Assembly: GCF_014837015.1 (NCBI RefSeq)
Contig: NZ_JACSPT010000023.1
Location: 1-44,626 of the forward strand
From: Acinetobacter pecorum
GTDB lineage: Bacteria > Pseudomonadota > Gammaproteobacteria > Pseudomonadales > Moraxellaceae
DNA length: 44,626 nt
Direction: 5' to 3'
Shown here: positions 1-9,178 of the stretch, one piece after another
Position numbering within the stretch: position 1 is the first letter of the stretch
Layout: the number at the start of each line of letters is the position of its first letter
Translations under genes and position numbers: made by a program
Notes under the pieces: generated by a model
What the model saw: the letters and a program-made list of their open reading frames with translations, nothing else
Told to the model about the DNA's origin: nothing
Database searches by the model: none

Positions 1-31
1 GTATAGATGCCGCTGTTGAAATGCAGGAAAT

Positions 32-59
32 AAAAAAACCAGCGATTCGCTGGTTTTTT
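32..59. terminator. Bidirectional-looking rho-independent terminator
   Basis: A 7-bp GC-rich stem (ACCAGCG at 38-44, CGCTGGT at 48-54) has an A-tract on its left and a T-tract on its right, so it could terminate in either direction. It most likely ends a gene lying left of the window. No complete gene is visible in positions 1-226; the rest of that stretch holds one copy of the AAATAGCCTAAG motif. Confidence 0.75.
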
Positions 60-183
60 ACTGCTGGCTATTTTAGCTATATACATACATTGTTGTTGCG
101 AAATAACTTATAGATGGACTACACAGAGTAACGAATCTAGAATCCACTATGATGAGAAATTAAAAATTTTTCTTAATTTACTT

Positions 184-198
184 AAAATAGCCTAAGCA
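184..198 (+). repeat. Copy 1 of the AAATAGCCTAAG motif
   Basis: The 15-mer AAAATAGCCTAAGCA lies just beyond the 3' end of the minus-strand lytic transglycosylase gene. The same 12-base core recurs at 10742, 21621, 28785, 28849 and 28880, always on the + strand. Function unknown. Confidence 0.7.
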
Positions 199-226
199 TG
201 ATTATTGGACTCCTATCATTAAGTAA

Positions 227-808
227 TTAAAGAGAGTTCTTTAATATTTTTTTATGTTGTTTCACTTGTTTGGCATACCGTTTACCCTGTTTGCGCATTT
301 TGCGATTATTCTCATAACCTGACGGACCCACATTATAGTAGGCAAGAGCTTTTTTCCAGTTGCCAGATGATTGATTATACTTAGCAAGAATATAAGTACC
401 GCACTGGATATTACTGTTCTCACTATATAAATCACCTGGACAAGTTTGTTGCCAGTATCTTGGAATTACTTGCATTAATCCTACCGCACCTGCAGGAGAA
501 GTCGCTTGGCTACGATAAGTAGATTCCTGACGAATCACTGCTGCTACTAGTAGGGGATCTACACCCTGATTTTGCGCATGCTGCACAATCAAAGGAGAAA
601 CACGATTAGCTGTATCCGCAGGAGTAGAATACGCAGTTTGAATGCCTTTAGACAATTTAGCTGCACGTTTTTCTATAGAGCCTCCACCCAAGGATGAGCA
701 GCCAGCAAAAAGAAAGGTACTCAATAAAATAGAGGAAAATTTAAAAGAATGAGAATGAAATAATGAAGATTGAGATTGAGCTGGATTGAAGAAATAAGAA
801 AAAAACAA
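227..808 (-). CDS. Lytic murein transglycosylase (SLT domain), probable lipoprotein
   Basis: The C-terminal half is a goose-lysozyme-like SLT domain that cleaves peptidoglycan with release of 1,6-anhydromuropeptides. The catalytic Glu sits in the IRQES motif, followed by the SPAGAVGLMQVIP block and the YYNVG motif typical of family 1 transglycosylases. Upstream, a hydrophobic run ends in the lipobox LFAGC, so the mature protein is probably an outer-membrane lipoprotein. The start is uncertain because no ATG lies in frame before the lipobox. A TTG at 808 with a weak GGA upstream is chosen here; the open frame extends to another TTG at 871. Its length of about 193 residues is normal for a small MltE/EmtA-like enzyme. 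Confidence 0.85.
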   Translation of the reverse strand: MFFSYFFNPAQSQSSLFHSHSFKFSSILLSTFLFAGCSSLGGGSIEKRAAKLSKGIQTAYSTPADTANRVSPLIVQHAQNQGVDPLLVAAVIRQESTYRSQATSPAGAVGLMQVIPRYWQQTCPGDLYSENSNIQCGTYILAKYNQSSGNWKKALAYYNVGPSGYENNRKMRKQGKRYAKQVKQHKKILKNSL

Positions 809-934
809 ACTGTGGATTCCATGCCTGAATAAACCTATTTCGATGTTAGGTAGCCTATATATAAGAGTCAAGCCTGGTGCAGATAAAAGTATTATATTTC
901 TGCACTAATCTTATAAATCTGATAAAACCTTGTT

Positions 935-1426
935 CTAAGTTGCAAGAGTTTTAAGCATCCAGATTTCACAGGCCTTACTATGTCCGGTATTGCCTTTAGG
1001 CTGAGGTAGATGCTGAAAACCTAATTTTTCATAGAGATTTATTGCTTGCCATAGCGTTTTAGTTGTTTCTAAATAGACAGCCTTAATCTGATGAGCCTGT
1101 GCAAATTCAAAGGATAATTCTAAGATTTTTTTGGCAAAACCTTGCTGACGGATCTCAAGTAAAAAGTACATTTTCTGAATTTCTAAAATGTTTGCGTCAC
1201 CTTGTAAGGGAGCAATTCCACCACCGCCATAAACCTGATTCCATTTATCCACAATAACCCAGTAAGCTGCATACGGTTGGTTATAGAATTCATATAAATT
1301 ATCTAGAATTGAATCACCTACCGCAAAGCCGGACTCTGCGGCAAGACCAAACTCTATAGAAACTTCACGAATGACCTCGGCAATTTGTGCATTATCTTGA
1401 GGCTGAATAGGACGAATAGAGTACAT
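935..1426 (-). CDS. GNAT-family N-acetyltransferase
   Basis: This 163-residue single-domain protein has the GNAT fold signature. An N-terminal beta strand (YSIRPIQPQD) is followed by the acetyl-CoA pyrophosphate-binding loop around residues 92-98 (IRQQGFA) and a C-terminal NLYEKLGF motif. GNAT enzymes transfer an acetyl group from acetyl-CoA to an amine on a small molecule or protein; the substrate cannot be read from sequence. The IWMLKT C-terminus and overall length match the PA4866/YhbS-like stand-alone group. The gene is monocistronic by spacing. It starts at an ATG, with no close neighbour in the same pathway. Confidence 0.8.
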   Translation of the reverse strand: MYSIRPIQPQDNAQIAEVIREVSIEFGLAAESGFAVGDSILDNLYEFYNQPYAAYWVIVDKWNQVYGGGGIAPLQGDANILEIQKMYFLLEIRQQGFAKKILELSFEFAQAHQIKAVYLETTKTLWQAINLYEKLGFQHLPQPKGNTGHSKACEIWMLKTLAT

Positions 1427-1538
1427 ATTGAACTGATTTTATTTTAAAAAAAGATGAATTTTTATAGCCTTAAACCCATAAAAAATCCATCGTTTAATCA
1501 ACTCAAATAATTTTAATTCGTTATTTAATGAGCAATCA

Positions 1539-2738
1539 TTATTTTAATTCGCTCGATGATTTCCCTAATTCCCGTCGGGCAATAATGAGTTGCTGAATCT
1601 GTTGAGTGCCTTCAAAAATATCCAGAATCTTGGAATCACGTGCCCATTTTTCTAGAAGTTCAGTTTCGTTATAACCAATGGCTGCTGCCAGTTCAACACA
1701 TTTTAAGGTGATTTCATTACCGATCCGGCCTGCTTTGGCTTTGGCAATAGAGGCTTCACGCGAATTTGGTTTACGATTATCCGCCATCCATGCAGCTTTC
1801 AGCATGAGCAGGCGTGCGGCTTCCCATTCGGCTTCCATACGATAGATTTGTGCTGCGATATTGGAGCTTTGCAAATACGGTGTAGCATATGTGGCATCTA
1901 ACTTTTCCTCAAAAATCTCCTTAATTCGTTCTAGTGAAGCTTTCGCACAACCAATTGCCATTGCAGCGACTAATGGACGAGTATTATCAAAGGTTTCCAT
2001 GACGCCGGCAAAACCTTTGGCGACATCAACTTCCGCATGACCAAGCAAGTTTTTTGCGGGGACCCTGCAGTTGATAAAGCTAATGGCGGCAGTATCAGAT
2101 GATTTAATCCCTAATTTATGTTCTAGCCGTTCAACTTTCATGCCCGGGGTACCTTTGGTCACCACAAATGATTTAATTGCTGATCGTCCCAGTTTTTTAT
2201 CCAAAGTTGCCCAAACGACGACTGCATCTGCCCGTTCACCGGAAGTTACGAAGATTTTTTCACCATTTAAAATATAATCAGTACCATCTTTGATTGCAGT
2301 TGTACGGATCGCAGCGGAATCTGAACCACAGCCTGGTTCTGTAATTGCCATGGCGGCCCAAATTTCGTGAAAACGCTGCAATTGTTCCTCATTTGCTACG
2401 GCTGCAATCGCTGAGTTTCCTAATCCCTGACGTGGCATCGAAAGTAATAAACCAGTATCGCCATAACACATTTCAATAATACTCAGGGCGGTAGACATAT
2501 TAATGCCATTTTTATTACTGCTGTCTGCATCACCACGTTTATTGACTGCTGCACCGGCATTCATGCCTTCGCTACCATGATTCATACCGTCGACCACAGA
2601 AGCAAGTATGTCTAGTTCTATCGGATAGGCATGTTCAGCCTTGTCATATTTTCGTGAAATCGGACGCAAAACATTGACGGCAACTTCATGTGCTTGATCA
2701 ATCAAGAGTTTGAATTTTGGCGGATTTTGTAGATTCAT
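1539..2738 (-). CDS. Acyl-CoA dehydrogenase (catalytic partner of a tandem pair)
   Basis: This 399-residue FAD flavoprotein oxidises an acyl-CoA to the trans-2-enoyl-CoA and passes electrons to ETF. The middle-domain FAD/substrate motif AITEPGCGSDSA and the C-terminal motif ILDIFEGTQQIQQ are both present. The Glu of FEGT sits where the catalytic base of the MCAD/SCAD family lies. The gene follows another acyl-CoA dehydrogenase gene by only 23 bp on the same strand, so the two are almost certainly co-transcribed. The neighbour lacks this Glu, which suggests that this subunit carries the catalytic site of a hetero-oligomer (inference). Substrate chain length cannot be predicted. Confidence 0.88.
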   Translation of the reverse strand: MNLQNPPKFKLLIDQAHEVAVNVLRPISRKYDKAEHAYPIELDILASVVDGMNHGSEGMNAGAAVNKRGDADSSNKNGINMSTALSIIEMCYGDTGLLLSMPRQGLGNSAIAAVANEEQLQRFHEIWAAMAITEPGCGSDSAAIRTTAIKDGTDYILNGEKIFVTSGERADAVVVWATLDKKLGRSAIKSFVVTKGTPGMKVERLEHKLGIKSSDTAAISFINCRVPAKNLLGHAEVDVAKGFAGVMETFDNTRPLVAAMAIGCAKASLERIKEIFEEKLDATYATPYLQSSNIAAQIYRMEAEWEAARLLMLKAAWMADNRKPNSREASIAKAKAGRIGNEITLKCVELAAAIGYNETELLEKWARDSKILDIFEGTQQIQQLIIARRELGKSSSELK

Positions 2739-2761
2739 AATTATTCTTCTTTACTTTCTGA

Positions 2762-4057
2762 TCAGGCATGCAAGCCAGAGTGGAGAATAGCAGTGGCTCT
2801 CAGGTCCCGATACCAGCGTTCTACCGGATGTTCTTTAGTAAACCCGTGACCACCTAAAATCTGTACACCATCGGTGCCGATTTTCATGGATTTTTCTGCG
2901 CAGAGCAGACGGGCCAGATAGGCCTCACGATGAAAGCTTTGCCCCGATTCAGCCAGACTCGCAGCATTCAGGATCAGTATCTGCATCGCATCAATTTCAA
3001 TGGCCATATCGGCAATCATAAAAGCGACACTCTGACGATGAGAAATTGGTTCACCAAAGGCGATACGTTCATTGGCATATTGCACACAATATTTCTTAAT
3101 AGCTTCACAGGTGCCTACTGCCATCGCACACCACATTAAATTACCCAGATCAACAAAAGCTGCATAATCAAAATCCTCATCTCCCAGACGTTGAGCCGGG
3201 GTATTTACGAATTTAAGCGTCACAGTTTCAGTAGCTTTTAAGCCCATTGCCGGAGAATTTTGTACAGTCATCGTATTATGTCGTTGCACGACAAACACGT
3301 CAGCTTTGCCATGCAGGTCGGCGCTGACCAGATAGATATCCGCAATTTCTCCCAGTATTACCAAGGTTTTTTCACCGTTAATGAGATAATGATTCTGACT
3401 ATGAATGGCGGTGGTTTTAAGCTGATAAGGATTAAATGCAGCCGTGGCTTCTTGCACTGCAAAGGTGGCCTTCAACTCAGGATTCTCTGCGAAAGCGCCC
3501 AGATATTCTGCCTGAATCTGCTCTGAGCCCCAGCGAGTGATCGCATTGATGACACTAAAATTCGTAAGTAAACCAGCGGTCAGGCTGAAATCTCCTTGTG
3601 CTAAATGTTGAGTGATTAAAATATTGCTGACGATATTCTGTTCTGCTGCAACACCCCCTAAGGCTTCGGGAAGGGCATAGAGATTCAAGCCTAAATCAGT
3701 GCTGTATTGCCAGAGCTCATGAGGAAATAATTCGTGTTGATCTGCATTATGCGCTAAAGGATATAGCACCTCTTGTGCAAATTGCTGCATGGCATCACAA
3801 GTCATTTGCTGTTCTTCAGTCAAGTTCAGGTCAAATAGGGATTTGGACTGATGCGGCAGACGCTGTTTTTCAATCTTCTGGCCAGATTTTAGGATTTTCT
3901 GGGTTTGACTCAGAGTTTTGAATCCTGCTTTTGAACTTTGATAAAGTGATTTTTCTACAAATTTACGCAGCTTTAACTGGTCTAATACTTCGCTGCCTGC
4001 GATTTTGGTCAATATAGACAAGCCAAATCCCTGGGCTTTATTCACCATATTATTCAT
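2762..4057 (-). CDS. Acyl-CoA dehydrogenase family protein lacking the usual catalytic Glu
   Basis: This 431-residue member of the acyl-CoA dehydrogenase family has an N-terminal extension of about 75 residues rich in Lys and Gln. The family fold then follows: TFAVQEATAAFNPYQL in place of the usual TEP-G-GSD motif, and the C-terminal ILGGHGFTKEHPVERWYRD block. After the RD the protein reads LRATAILHSGLHA and stops. The Tyr-Glu-Gly-Thr catalytic motif of the family is therefore replaced by Leu-His-Ser-Gly, and the last helix is missing. It is first in an apparent operon with a normal acyl-CoA dehydrogenase. It may be a non-catalytic or alternative subunit, as known for heteromeric actinobacterial FadE enzymes (inference). 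Confidence 0.82.
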   Translation of the reverse strand: MNNMVNKAQGFGLSILTKIAGSEVLDQLKLRKFVEKSLYQSSKAGFKTLSQTQKILKSGQKIEKQRLPHQSKSLFDLNLTEEQQMTCDAMQQFAQEVLYPLAHNADQHELFPHELWQYSTDLGLNLYALPEALGGVAAEQNIVSNILITQHLAQGDFSLTAGLLTNFSVINAITRWGSEQIQAEYLGAFAENPELKATFAVQEATAAFNPYQLKTTAIHSQNHYLINGEKTLVILGEIADIYLVSADLHGKADVFVVQRHNTMTVQNSPAMGLKATETVTLKFVNTPAQRLGDEDFDYAAFVDLGNLMWCAMAVGTCEAIKKYCVQYANERIAFGEPISHRQSVAFMIADMAIEIDAMQILILNAASLAESGQSFHREAYLARLLCAEKSMKIGTDGVQILGGHGFTKEHPVERWYRDLRATAILHSGLHA

Positions 4058-4239
4058 TCTGATTATCCTAAGGTGTCGTCACATTATTTTTTTTAATACT
4101 GACATGTGCTCAAGGATAAAACTATGTCGTAGGTGACAAGATTAATTGTCAGTTCACAGGTTTTTTAAGATTAATAAATTAAAATGTAAATCAATGAAAA
4201 TAAGAAGAAAGATCTAAATTAAAAAAAACTTTAATAAAT

Positions 4240-4275
4240 AAAAATTGACCCGGATGACAAAATCATCCGGGTCTT
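4240..4275 (-). terminator. Rho-independent terminator of the ABC1 kinase gene
   Basis: A perfect 11-bp stem (GACCCGGATGA at 4247-4257, TCATCCGGGTC at 4263-4273) has a five-base loop. On the minus strand it is followed by a T-rich stretch, 18 bases beyond the stop codon at 4291. Confidence 0.85.
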
Positions 4276-4290
4276 TATGAGGTATTTATT

Positions 4291-5667
4291 TTAAGAGAGA
4301 TGTTTTTTAATCATGGCACGTACATTGGTTTTGGCATCAATGACGGTCATAAAGGTATAGGCACCAATAAATTTACGGCTAATAAACATAAATTCCTTTG
4401 GCGGTACACTGAAATAACGCGACGCCATAGATCTTGAAGCCTGTTGCATGACACGGCTATGCAGTTGACTCTTTTTCCAGTCATAACGATTATGTTCGTC
4501 CATTACGCCGGCTGGCAGCTCCTGATTATTCAGTGGTGAGCTAAATGCTTCAGTAGCTAATAAGAAGACCTTGGCCATATCGGGTTTGATACTTTGTGGA
4601 ATTGAATCAAAAAATTCATAACCCGTCATGGCCTTGACCATCATATCCGAGTCATGATGATAGCCTGCCTGAATCAGGTTGCGCGCAACATTGAGCAGGT
4701 GCTGGTCAAACTGGCGGATTGCGCCAAAGTCGAGCAGAACGATCTTGTCATGCACATCAGCGCCATTGCCGAGACGAACCAGATAGTTACCAAAGTTCGG
4801 ATCGGTTTGCATCTCGCCCCATTCAAAAATTTCACGTACTGCAATTTCCAGAGAGGCTTCGCCTAACAGGTTGCGGCGTTCTTGAGGTAGGGATAACATC
4901 ACCGGACTATTAATTGGCACACCACGTTCAAAGGTCATGCACAACACCCGATCAGAGCAATATTCATCAATAATCGTCGGTACAATATAGCGTGGATCAT
5001 CTTTCAAGCGTGCAGCAAAACGACGCGTTGTATCTGCCTCAATCTGATAGTTCACTTCACGATGCATCATCTCGCGGACTTCGTCGAACCACTGGTCAAA
5101 CTCGCGGGTTTGCGGCACCATACGGGTTAATTTAAGCATGTTCTTAAACAGGCTCATATCTGAATCAATGGCTTCAGCTACACCGGGATACTGAATTTTT
5201 AAAACCAGCTCCATACCATCGGATTTTCGGGTAGCGCGATGTACCTGTGCTAAAGAGGCTGTGCCTAAAGGCTCATGATCAATGGTGAGGTCATCTAGTT
5301 TTGAACCAAGCTGTTGCTGTAATTGGGTTCTGATGGCTGGCCATGCCAGTGCAACTGTCTGGTTATTCAGGGTATTTAAAGCCTGAGTGACTTCTTCAGG
5401 CAAAAAATGCTCTCCATAGAGCGCCATCATTTGCCCAATTTTAACAATAGAACCTTTGAGCTTACCGATTTCTGCAACCAGATAGTCAGCCTGTTCTTTC
5501 ATGGCTTTTTTACGTTTCTTTTCTTTATCTTCTTCGCTTGAGAACATGGAGCTTGCACTAGAAGCCGCCCAACGTGTGCCTGCCAGCAAGGATGCCTTTG
5601 CGATCGATAAGCGTCGATCCATAGAGGAGGTTTTCAGTTGTTTAAGCTTATCGTTCTGATCTGACAT
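4291..5667 (-). CDS. ABC1/AarF (UbiB-type) atypical kinase family protein
   Basis: The 458-residue protein carries the diagnostic ABC1 motifs. There is a KxGQ motif (IVKIGQMMALYGEHFLPEEV, about residues 72-91), the Ala-rich loop region TASLAQVHRA that replaces the P-loop of ordinary kinases, and the metal-binding LLDFGAIRQFD. Family members (UbiB/COQ8) are ATPases that support ubiquinone biosynthesis or lipid handling at membranes. This one lacks the C-terminal transmembrane helices of UbiB, so it belongs to the shorter AarF-like soluble branch. The N-terminal 50 residues are basic and charged. It has its own terminator and stands alone. A specific substrate is not inferable. Confidence 0.85.
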   Translation of the reverse strand: MSDQNDKLKQLKTSSMDRRLSIAKASLLAGTRWAASSASSMFSSEEDKEKKRKKAMKEQADYLVAEIGKLKGSIVKIGQMMALYGEHFLPEEVTQALNTLNNQTVALAWPAIRTQLQQQLGSKLDDLTIDHEPLGTASLAQVHRATRKSDGMELVLKIQYPGVAEAIDSDMSLFKNMLKLTRMVPQTREFDQWFDEVREMMHREVNYQIEADTTRRFAARLKDDPRYIVPTIIDEYCSDRVLCMTFERGVPINSPVMLSLPQERRNLLGEASLEIAVREIFEWGEMQTDPNFGNYLVRLGNGADVHDKIVLLDFGAIRQFDQHLLNVARNLIQAGYHHDSDMMVKAMTGYEFFDSIPQSIKPDMAKVFLLATEAFSSPLNNQELPAGVMDEHNRYDWKKSQLHSRVMQQASRSMASRYFSVPPKEFMFISRKFIGAYTFMTVIDAKTNVRAMIKKHLS

Positions 5668-5827
5668 GTAAACTCGATCCTTTCATCATCAGCATGAAGC
5701 AGAATAAATCATTGTAAGAGATATTAGCGTTTCTGCACGTATTAAAAAAGTTTAAGCGGCTGAATTCATAGTAAAAGCTAGGCAAGCTTTCAATTATTCA
5801 CCAACCAGTATCAGTTTAGACAGGGCA

Positions 5828-6136
5828 TTATGCCATTTGAAATTGGATTTTTAATTCAGATCGTTGCTGCAACTGTTGTTTATTTGTTTGAATATGTTGA
5901 TGAATCAGACGCTGTACGCTGTCATGCATGAAGCCCAGAGAATAGCCTTTAACAATCACAATACTTGGCAAGCCAAAGAACAGATATTTGGCATCTTCCA
6001 GCGTTGCATCGGTAAATACGCCATGCTGTATCAAGGCTGACTGTAAAAATCCCTTTTCTTGCTGCACCTGACCGGATGCTTGATCATTCCAGTAATTCTG
6101 GCGCATCGCCATAAGATTATTGTGCTTATAGCTCAT
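5828..6136 (-). CDS. Conserved small protein of unknown function
   Basis: An open frame of about 102 codons from the ATG at 6136 (MSYKHNN) has no domain that I recognise. The sequence is hydrophilic at both ends, with a short hydrophobic middle (KYLFFGLPSIVIVKGYSLGF) that is too weak for a confident membrane segment. It has a Gln-rich C-terminus. There are no signal peptide and no cysteines in the chosen form. The frame stays open upstream to an ATG at 6190, but neither start has a good ribosome binding site. It lies between the ABC1 kinase and a divergent LprI-like gene, with no functional clue from its neighbours. Confidence 0.55.
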   Translation of the reverse strand: MSYKHNNLMAMRQNYWNDQASGQVQQEKGFLQSALIQHGVFTDATLEDAKYLFFGLPSIVIVKGYSLGFMHDSVQRLIHQHIQTNKQQLQQRSELKIQFQMA

Positions 6137-6336
6137 AGATAGAGGCTCGTTTGAAGATTGAATATGAATTATATGAGGGTCACAGGCCAATTTTCAATTG
6201 TGGAACTGTGGAATCTTTCTTTCCAAGAAATGCATAGGATTTTTGTCCGGACTACGTTAATATCAGTGGATAATTTAAACAATATTGATTGTTAAACATT
6301 TATTGGGATTGTACCGCTTTCGGTAAAGGGGATGTT

Positions 6337-6723
6337 ATGCGTCTTGCGTGGTTTTTAGTTGCAATTTTTGTGGGTACTTCCGCTCAAACACAGGCTGCTA
6401 TGGGGTATTCCAAAGAATATTCACAATGTATGAATTTCAGTTATGGAAATACTGCTAAAATTGAAAAATGCCTTAATAAAGAGCTAAAATTTCACAATAA
6501 ACGCCTGAAGAAAAACTATAAAACTTATCTAAAATTAAATCCGAATCAGACTGCTGCCATCCGCAGTCAGCATGTGCTTTGGGAGCGTAAACTGACTCAG
6601 CAATGTAATTTTAGAATGTCAGGAAAATATGCCAAACAGCAACAAGGTCAATGTATGCTGACTTTGATTATGGATCAGGCCAATCTTTATCAATCTCGCT
6701 CTTATGCATCAGCTTCCAGATAA
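6337..6723 (+). CDS. LprI-like (DUF1311) secreted protein
   Basis: This 128-residue protein has a clear signal peptide (MRLAWFLVAIFVGTSAQTQAA) and then the DUF1311/LprI-type pattern. Cysteines sit in SQCM, EKCLNKEL, QQCNF and GQCML, with a conserved W in VLWERKL. LprI of Mycobacterium inhibits lysozyme, and DUF1311 proteins are usually periplasmic and disulfide-bonded. The start at 6337 is chosen because AAGGGG lies 6-11 bases upstream and the signal peptide begins there; the frame is open to 6289 without a ribosome binding site. A weak 7-bp hairpin (6723-6729 with 6744-6750) follows the stop. Lysozyme inhibition is inferred only from the family. Confidence 0.75.
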   Translation: MRLAWFLVAIFVGTSAQTQAAMGYSKEYSQCMNFSYGNTAKIEKCLNKELKFHNKRLKKNYKTYLKLNPNQTAAIRSQHVLWERKLTQQCNFRMSGKYAKQQQGQCMLTLIMDQANLYQSRSYASASR

Positions 6724-6927
6724 AATGCCATAGTATTAGCATCGGCATTTAACTGAAACATTTACGAATAAAGTCAAAATTTATGCTGATAATTACTCAC
6801 AAAAACAGGAATTTTATAATTTTTGAAGGCGTAGAGAATTCGTGTTTTTCATGCTTTTAGCATTATAAAAGCACGCAAAACAAGGTATCATAAGGCGTTT
6901 AAAAAAATGACCTTGGAGACGCCTTAA

Positions 6928-7938
6928 GTGGATCGACCGACTATTAGCCCTGAACATATGCAGGAAGCCGCTGAAAATTTAACCACCATTCGTGATTTTA
7001 TTCGTTTTGGTGTGACAGCATTACGTCAATACGATGCACATTTGGGCCAAGGCACAGAAGATTATTTTGCTGAAAGTTCAGCGCTAGTGTTGCAAACCCT
7101 GTCACTAGAATGGAAAGCGGACGCTGAAATTCTAGATGCCAAATTATTGCCAAGTGAAAAAGCCGAATTTTTAAGTCTGCTGGAACGCCGTATTAATGAA
7201 AAAGTTCCAACTTCATATTTATTGAATCTGGCTTACTTTGACGGCAAACCCTACTACGTTGATGAACGCGTGCTGATTCCACGTTCACCGATTGCTGAAC
7301 TGATTCAGAACCGTTTTGCCCCGTATTTCCTGGGTGAACATGGTCAAATGGGTGAAGCGGTTAATAACTTGCCGGAAAACCCGAATCCGAAGACACCACA
7401 ACGCATTCTAGATATGTGTACCGGTTCCGGCTGTATCGCAATTGCCTTGGCTTATGCTTTCCCTGAAGCGGAAGTAGATGCCACCGATATTTCGAAAGAA
7501 GCATTGGAAGTTGCGCAAATCAATACTGAGCATCATGACAAGCAATATCAGATCGCATTGCTTGAATCCGACTTGTTCGAAAAAATTCCAGCCGAAAATC
7601 AGTACGATTTAATCGTATCTAATCCGCCATATGTCGATGCGGAAGATATGGCTGATTTGCCTGAAGAATTCCATCATGAGCCTGAGCTTGCACTTGCTGC
7701 AGGTCAGGATGGTTTGGATCTAGTACGTAAAATGCTGGCTCAAGCTGCAGATTATCTGACTGAGAATGGCCTGATTGTGATCGAAGTGGGTAACTCAGAA
7801 TGGGCAATGCGCCAAAACTTCAATTCGGTTGATTTCTACTGGTTACAATTCCAGAAAGGTGGTACTGGTATCTTTGCGTTGACTGCAGAGCAATGCCGTA
7901 CCTACCGTGATTTATTCATTCAGTCTATTCAAGCATAA
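6928..7938 (+). CDS. prmB: Ribosomal protein L3 glutamine N5-methyltransferase
   Basis: This S-adenosylmethionine-dependent class I methyltransferase (336 residues) is of the HemK/PrmA-like group. The SAM-binding motif [16 protein letters not shown] lies near residue 158 and the substrate-binding NPPY motif ([14 protein letters not shown]) near residue 231. NPPY is the signature of enzymes that methylate a Gln side chain. The N-terminal substrate-recruiting helix region and the position directly upstream of aroC favour PrmB, which modifies L3, over PrmC, which modifies release factors. The start codon is GTG at 6928. The gap to aroC is 13 bp, implying an operon. Confidence 0.9.
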   Translation: MDRPTISPEHMQEAAENLTTIRDFIRFGVTALRQYDAHLGQGTEDYFAESSALVLQTLSLEWKADAEILDAKLLPSEKAEFLSLLERRINEKVPTSYLLNLAYFDGKPYYVDERVLIPRSPIAELIQNRFAPYFLGEHGQMGEAVNNLPENPNPKTPQRILDMCTGSGCIAIALAYAFPEAEVDATDISKEALEVAQINTEHHDKQYQIALLESDLFEKIPAENQYDLIVSNPPYVDAEDMADLPEEFHHEPELALAAGQDGLDLVRKMLAQAADYLTENGLIVIEVGNSEWAMRQNFNSVDFYWLQFQKGGTGIFALTAEQCRTYRDLFIQSIQA

Positions 7939-7951
7939 GGAGTCGTTTGAC

Positions 7952-9046
7952 ATGGCAGGTAATAGTATAGGGCAACTGTTCCGTGTAACGACTTGTGGTG
8001 AATCTCATGGTGTTGGCTTGATGGCCATCATCGATGGGGTTCCACCCGGCATTGAGCTGACTGAAGCGGATTTGCAAAAAGATCTGGATCGCCGTAAGCC
8101 GGGTACATCGAAATTTGCAACCCAGCGCAAAGAGCCTGATGAAGTAGAAATTATTTCCGGTGTTTTTGAGGGTAAAACCACCGGTACTTCAATTGGTTTG
8201 TTAATTCGTAATACGGATCAAAAATCGAAAGACTACGGCAATATCGCACAGACATTCCGCCCGGGTCATGCCGATTATACCTATACCCAAAAGTATGGTT
8301 TCCGTGATTATCGTGGTGGCGGCCGTTCAAGTGCGCGTGAAACAGCAATGCGTGTTGCAGCGGGTGCAATTGCCAAGAAATTCCTTTTCGAAAAATTTGG
8401 CATTGAGATTCGTGGTCATGTAACCCAGATCGGCCCTGAAAAAGCAGAGAAACTGGACTGGAACGAAGTTCCAAACAATCCGTTTTTCTGTGGCGATGTG
8501 GATGCAGTACCACGTTTTGAAGCACTGGTGACGTCTTTGCGTGAGCAAGGTACCAGTTGTGGTGCTAAACTTGAGATCATTGCGTCTAAAGTACCTGTGG
8601 GTTGGGGCGAGCCAGTCTTTGATCGTCTGGATGCTGACATCGCACATGCCATGATGTCGATTAATGCCGTTAAAGGTGTTGAAATCGGTGATGGTTTTGG
8701 CGTCGCTGAACAGTTTGGTCATGAAAGCCGTGATGAACTTACTACGGACGGCTTCCTGGCGAACCATGCTGGCGGTATTCTAGGCGGTATTTCTAGCGGT
8801 CAGGACATTCGTGTTGCGATTGCCTTGAAACCGACTGCTTCAATCACTACTCCGGGTAAAACCATTAATATTGATCGTGAAGATACCGATGTGCTGACCA
8901 AAGGCCGTCATGATCCTTGCGTGGGTGTACGTGCTACGCCAATTGCAGAAGCGATGCTGGCGATTGTGCTGATGGATCACTTTATGCGTCACCGTGCACA
9001 AAATGCGGATGTAGTTGCGCCGTTCGCACCGATTGAACCGAAATAA
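7952..9046 (+). CDS. aroC: Chorismate synthase
   Basis: Chorismate synthase converts 5-enolpyruvylshikimate-3-phosphate to chorismate using reduced FMN, the last step of the shikimate pathway. The 364-residue product shows all family signatures: [19 protein letters not shown] near the N-terminus, [29 protein letters not shown] in the middle (positions about 107-135), and the C-terminal [18 protein letters not shown]. The start at 7952 is chosen because AAGGAG lies just upstream; the open frame extends back into prmB, but the extra residues are not family-like. It is co-transcribed with prmB. Two DAHP synthase genes for the pathway entry step are elsewhere in the window. Confidence 0.97.
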   Translation: MAGNSIGQLFRVTTCGESHGVGLMAIIDGVPPGIELTEADLQKDLDRRKPGTSKFATQRKEPDEVEIISGVFEGKTTGTSIGLLIRNTDQKSKDYGNIAQTFRPGHADYTYTQKYGFRDYRGGGRSSARETAMRVAAGAIAKKFLFEKFGIEIRGHVTQIGPEKAEKLDWNEVPNNPFFCGDVDAVPRFEALVTSLREQGTSCGAKLEIIASKVPVGWGEPVFDRLDADIAHAMMSINAVKGVEIGDGFGVAEQFGHESRDELTTDGFLANHAGGILGGISSGQDIRVAIALKPTASITTPGKTINIDREDTDVLTKGRHDPCVGVRATPIAEAMLAIVLMDHFMRHRAQNADVVAPFAPIEPK

Positions 9047-9074
9047 TTTGCTTTATAGAAGTGAATAAAATTAA

Positions 9075-9101
9075 AGTCAGACTTCGGTCTGGCTTTTTTT
9101 T
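9075..9101 (+). terminator. Rho-independent terminator after aroC
   Basis: An 8-bp stem (AGTCAGAC at 9075-9082, GTCTGGCT at 9087-9094, with a single G-T pair) has a TTCG tetraloop and is followed by a run of eight T. Confidence 0.9.
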
Positions 9102-9178
9102 GTATAAAAACTATCATGTTAAAAAGAAATCAGATTAAGCTAAGATTTTTCTAAAAATAATGATCAGGGGAGGTATTT

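Noticed and set aside
1..60. Possible 3' end of a coding region at the left edge
   Set aside because: Two frames have early stops and the third reads through the terminator hairpin without a recognisable protein; too little sequence to support a gene.
8151..8767. Several overlapping minus-strand open frames inside aroC
   Set aside because: aroC is unambiguous on the plus strand; the opposite frames lack start signals and known domains.
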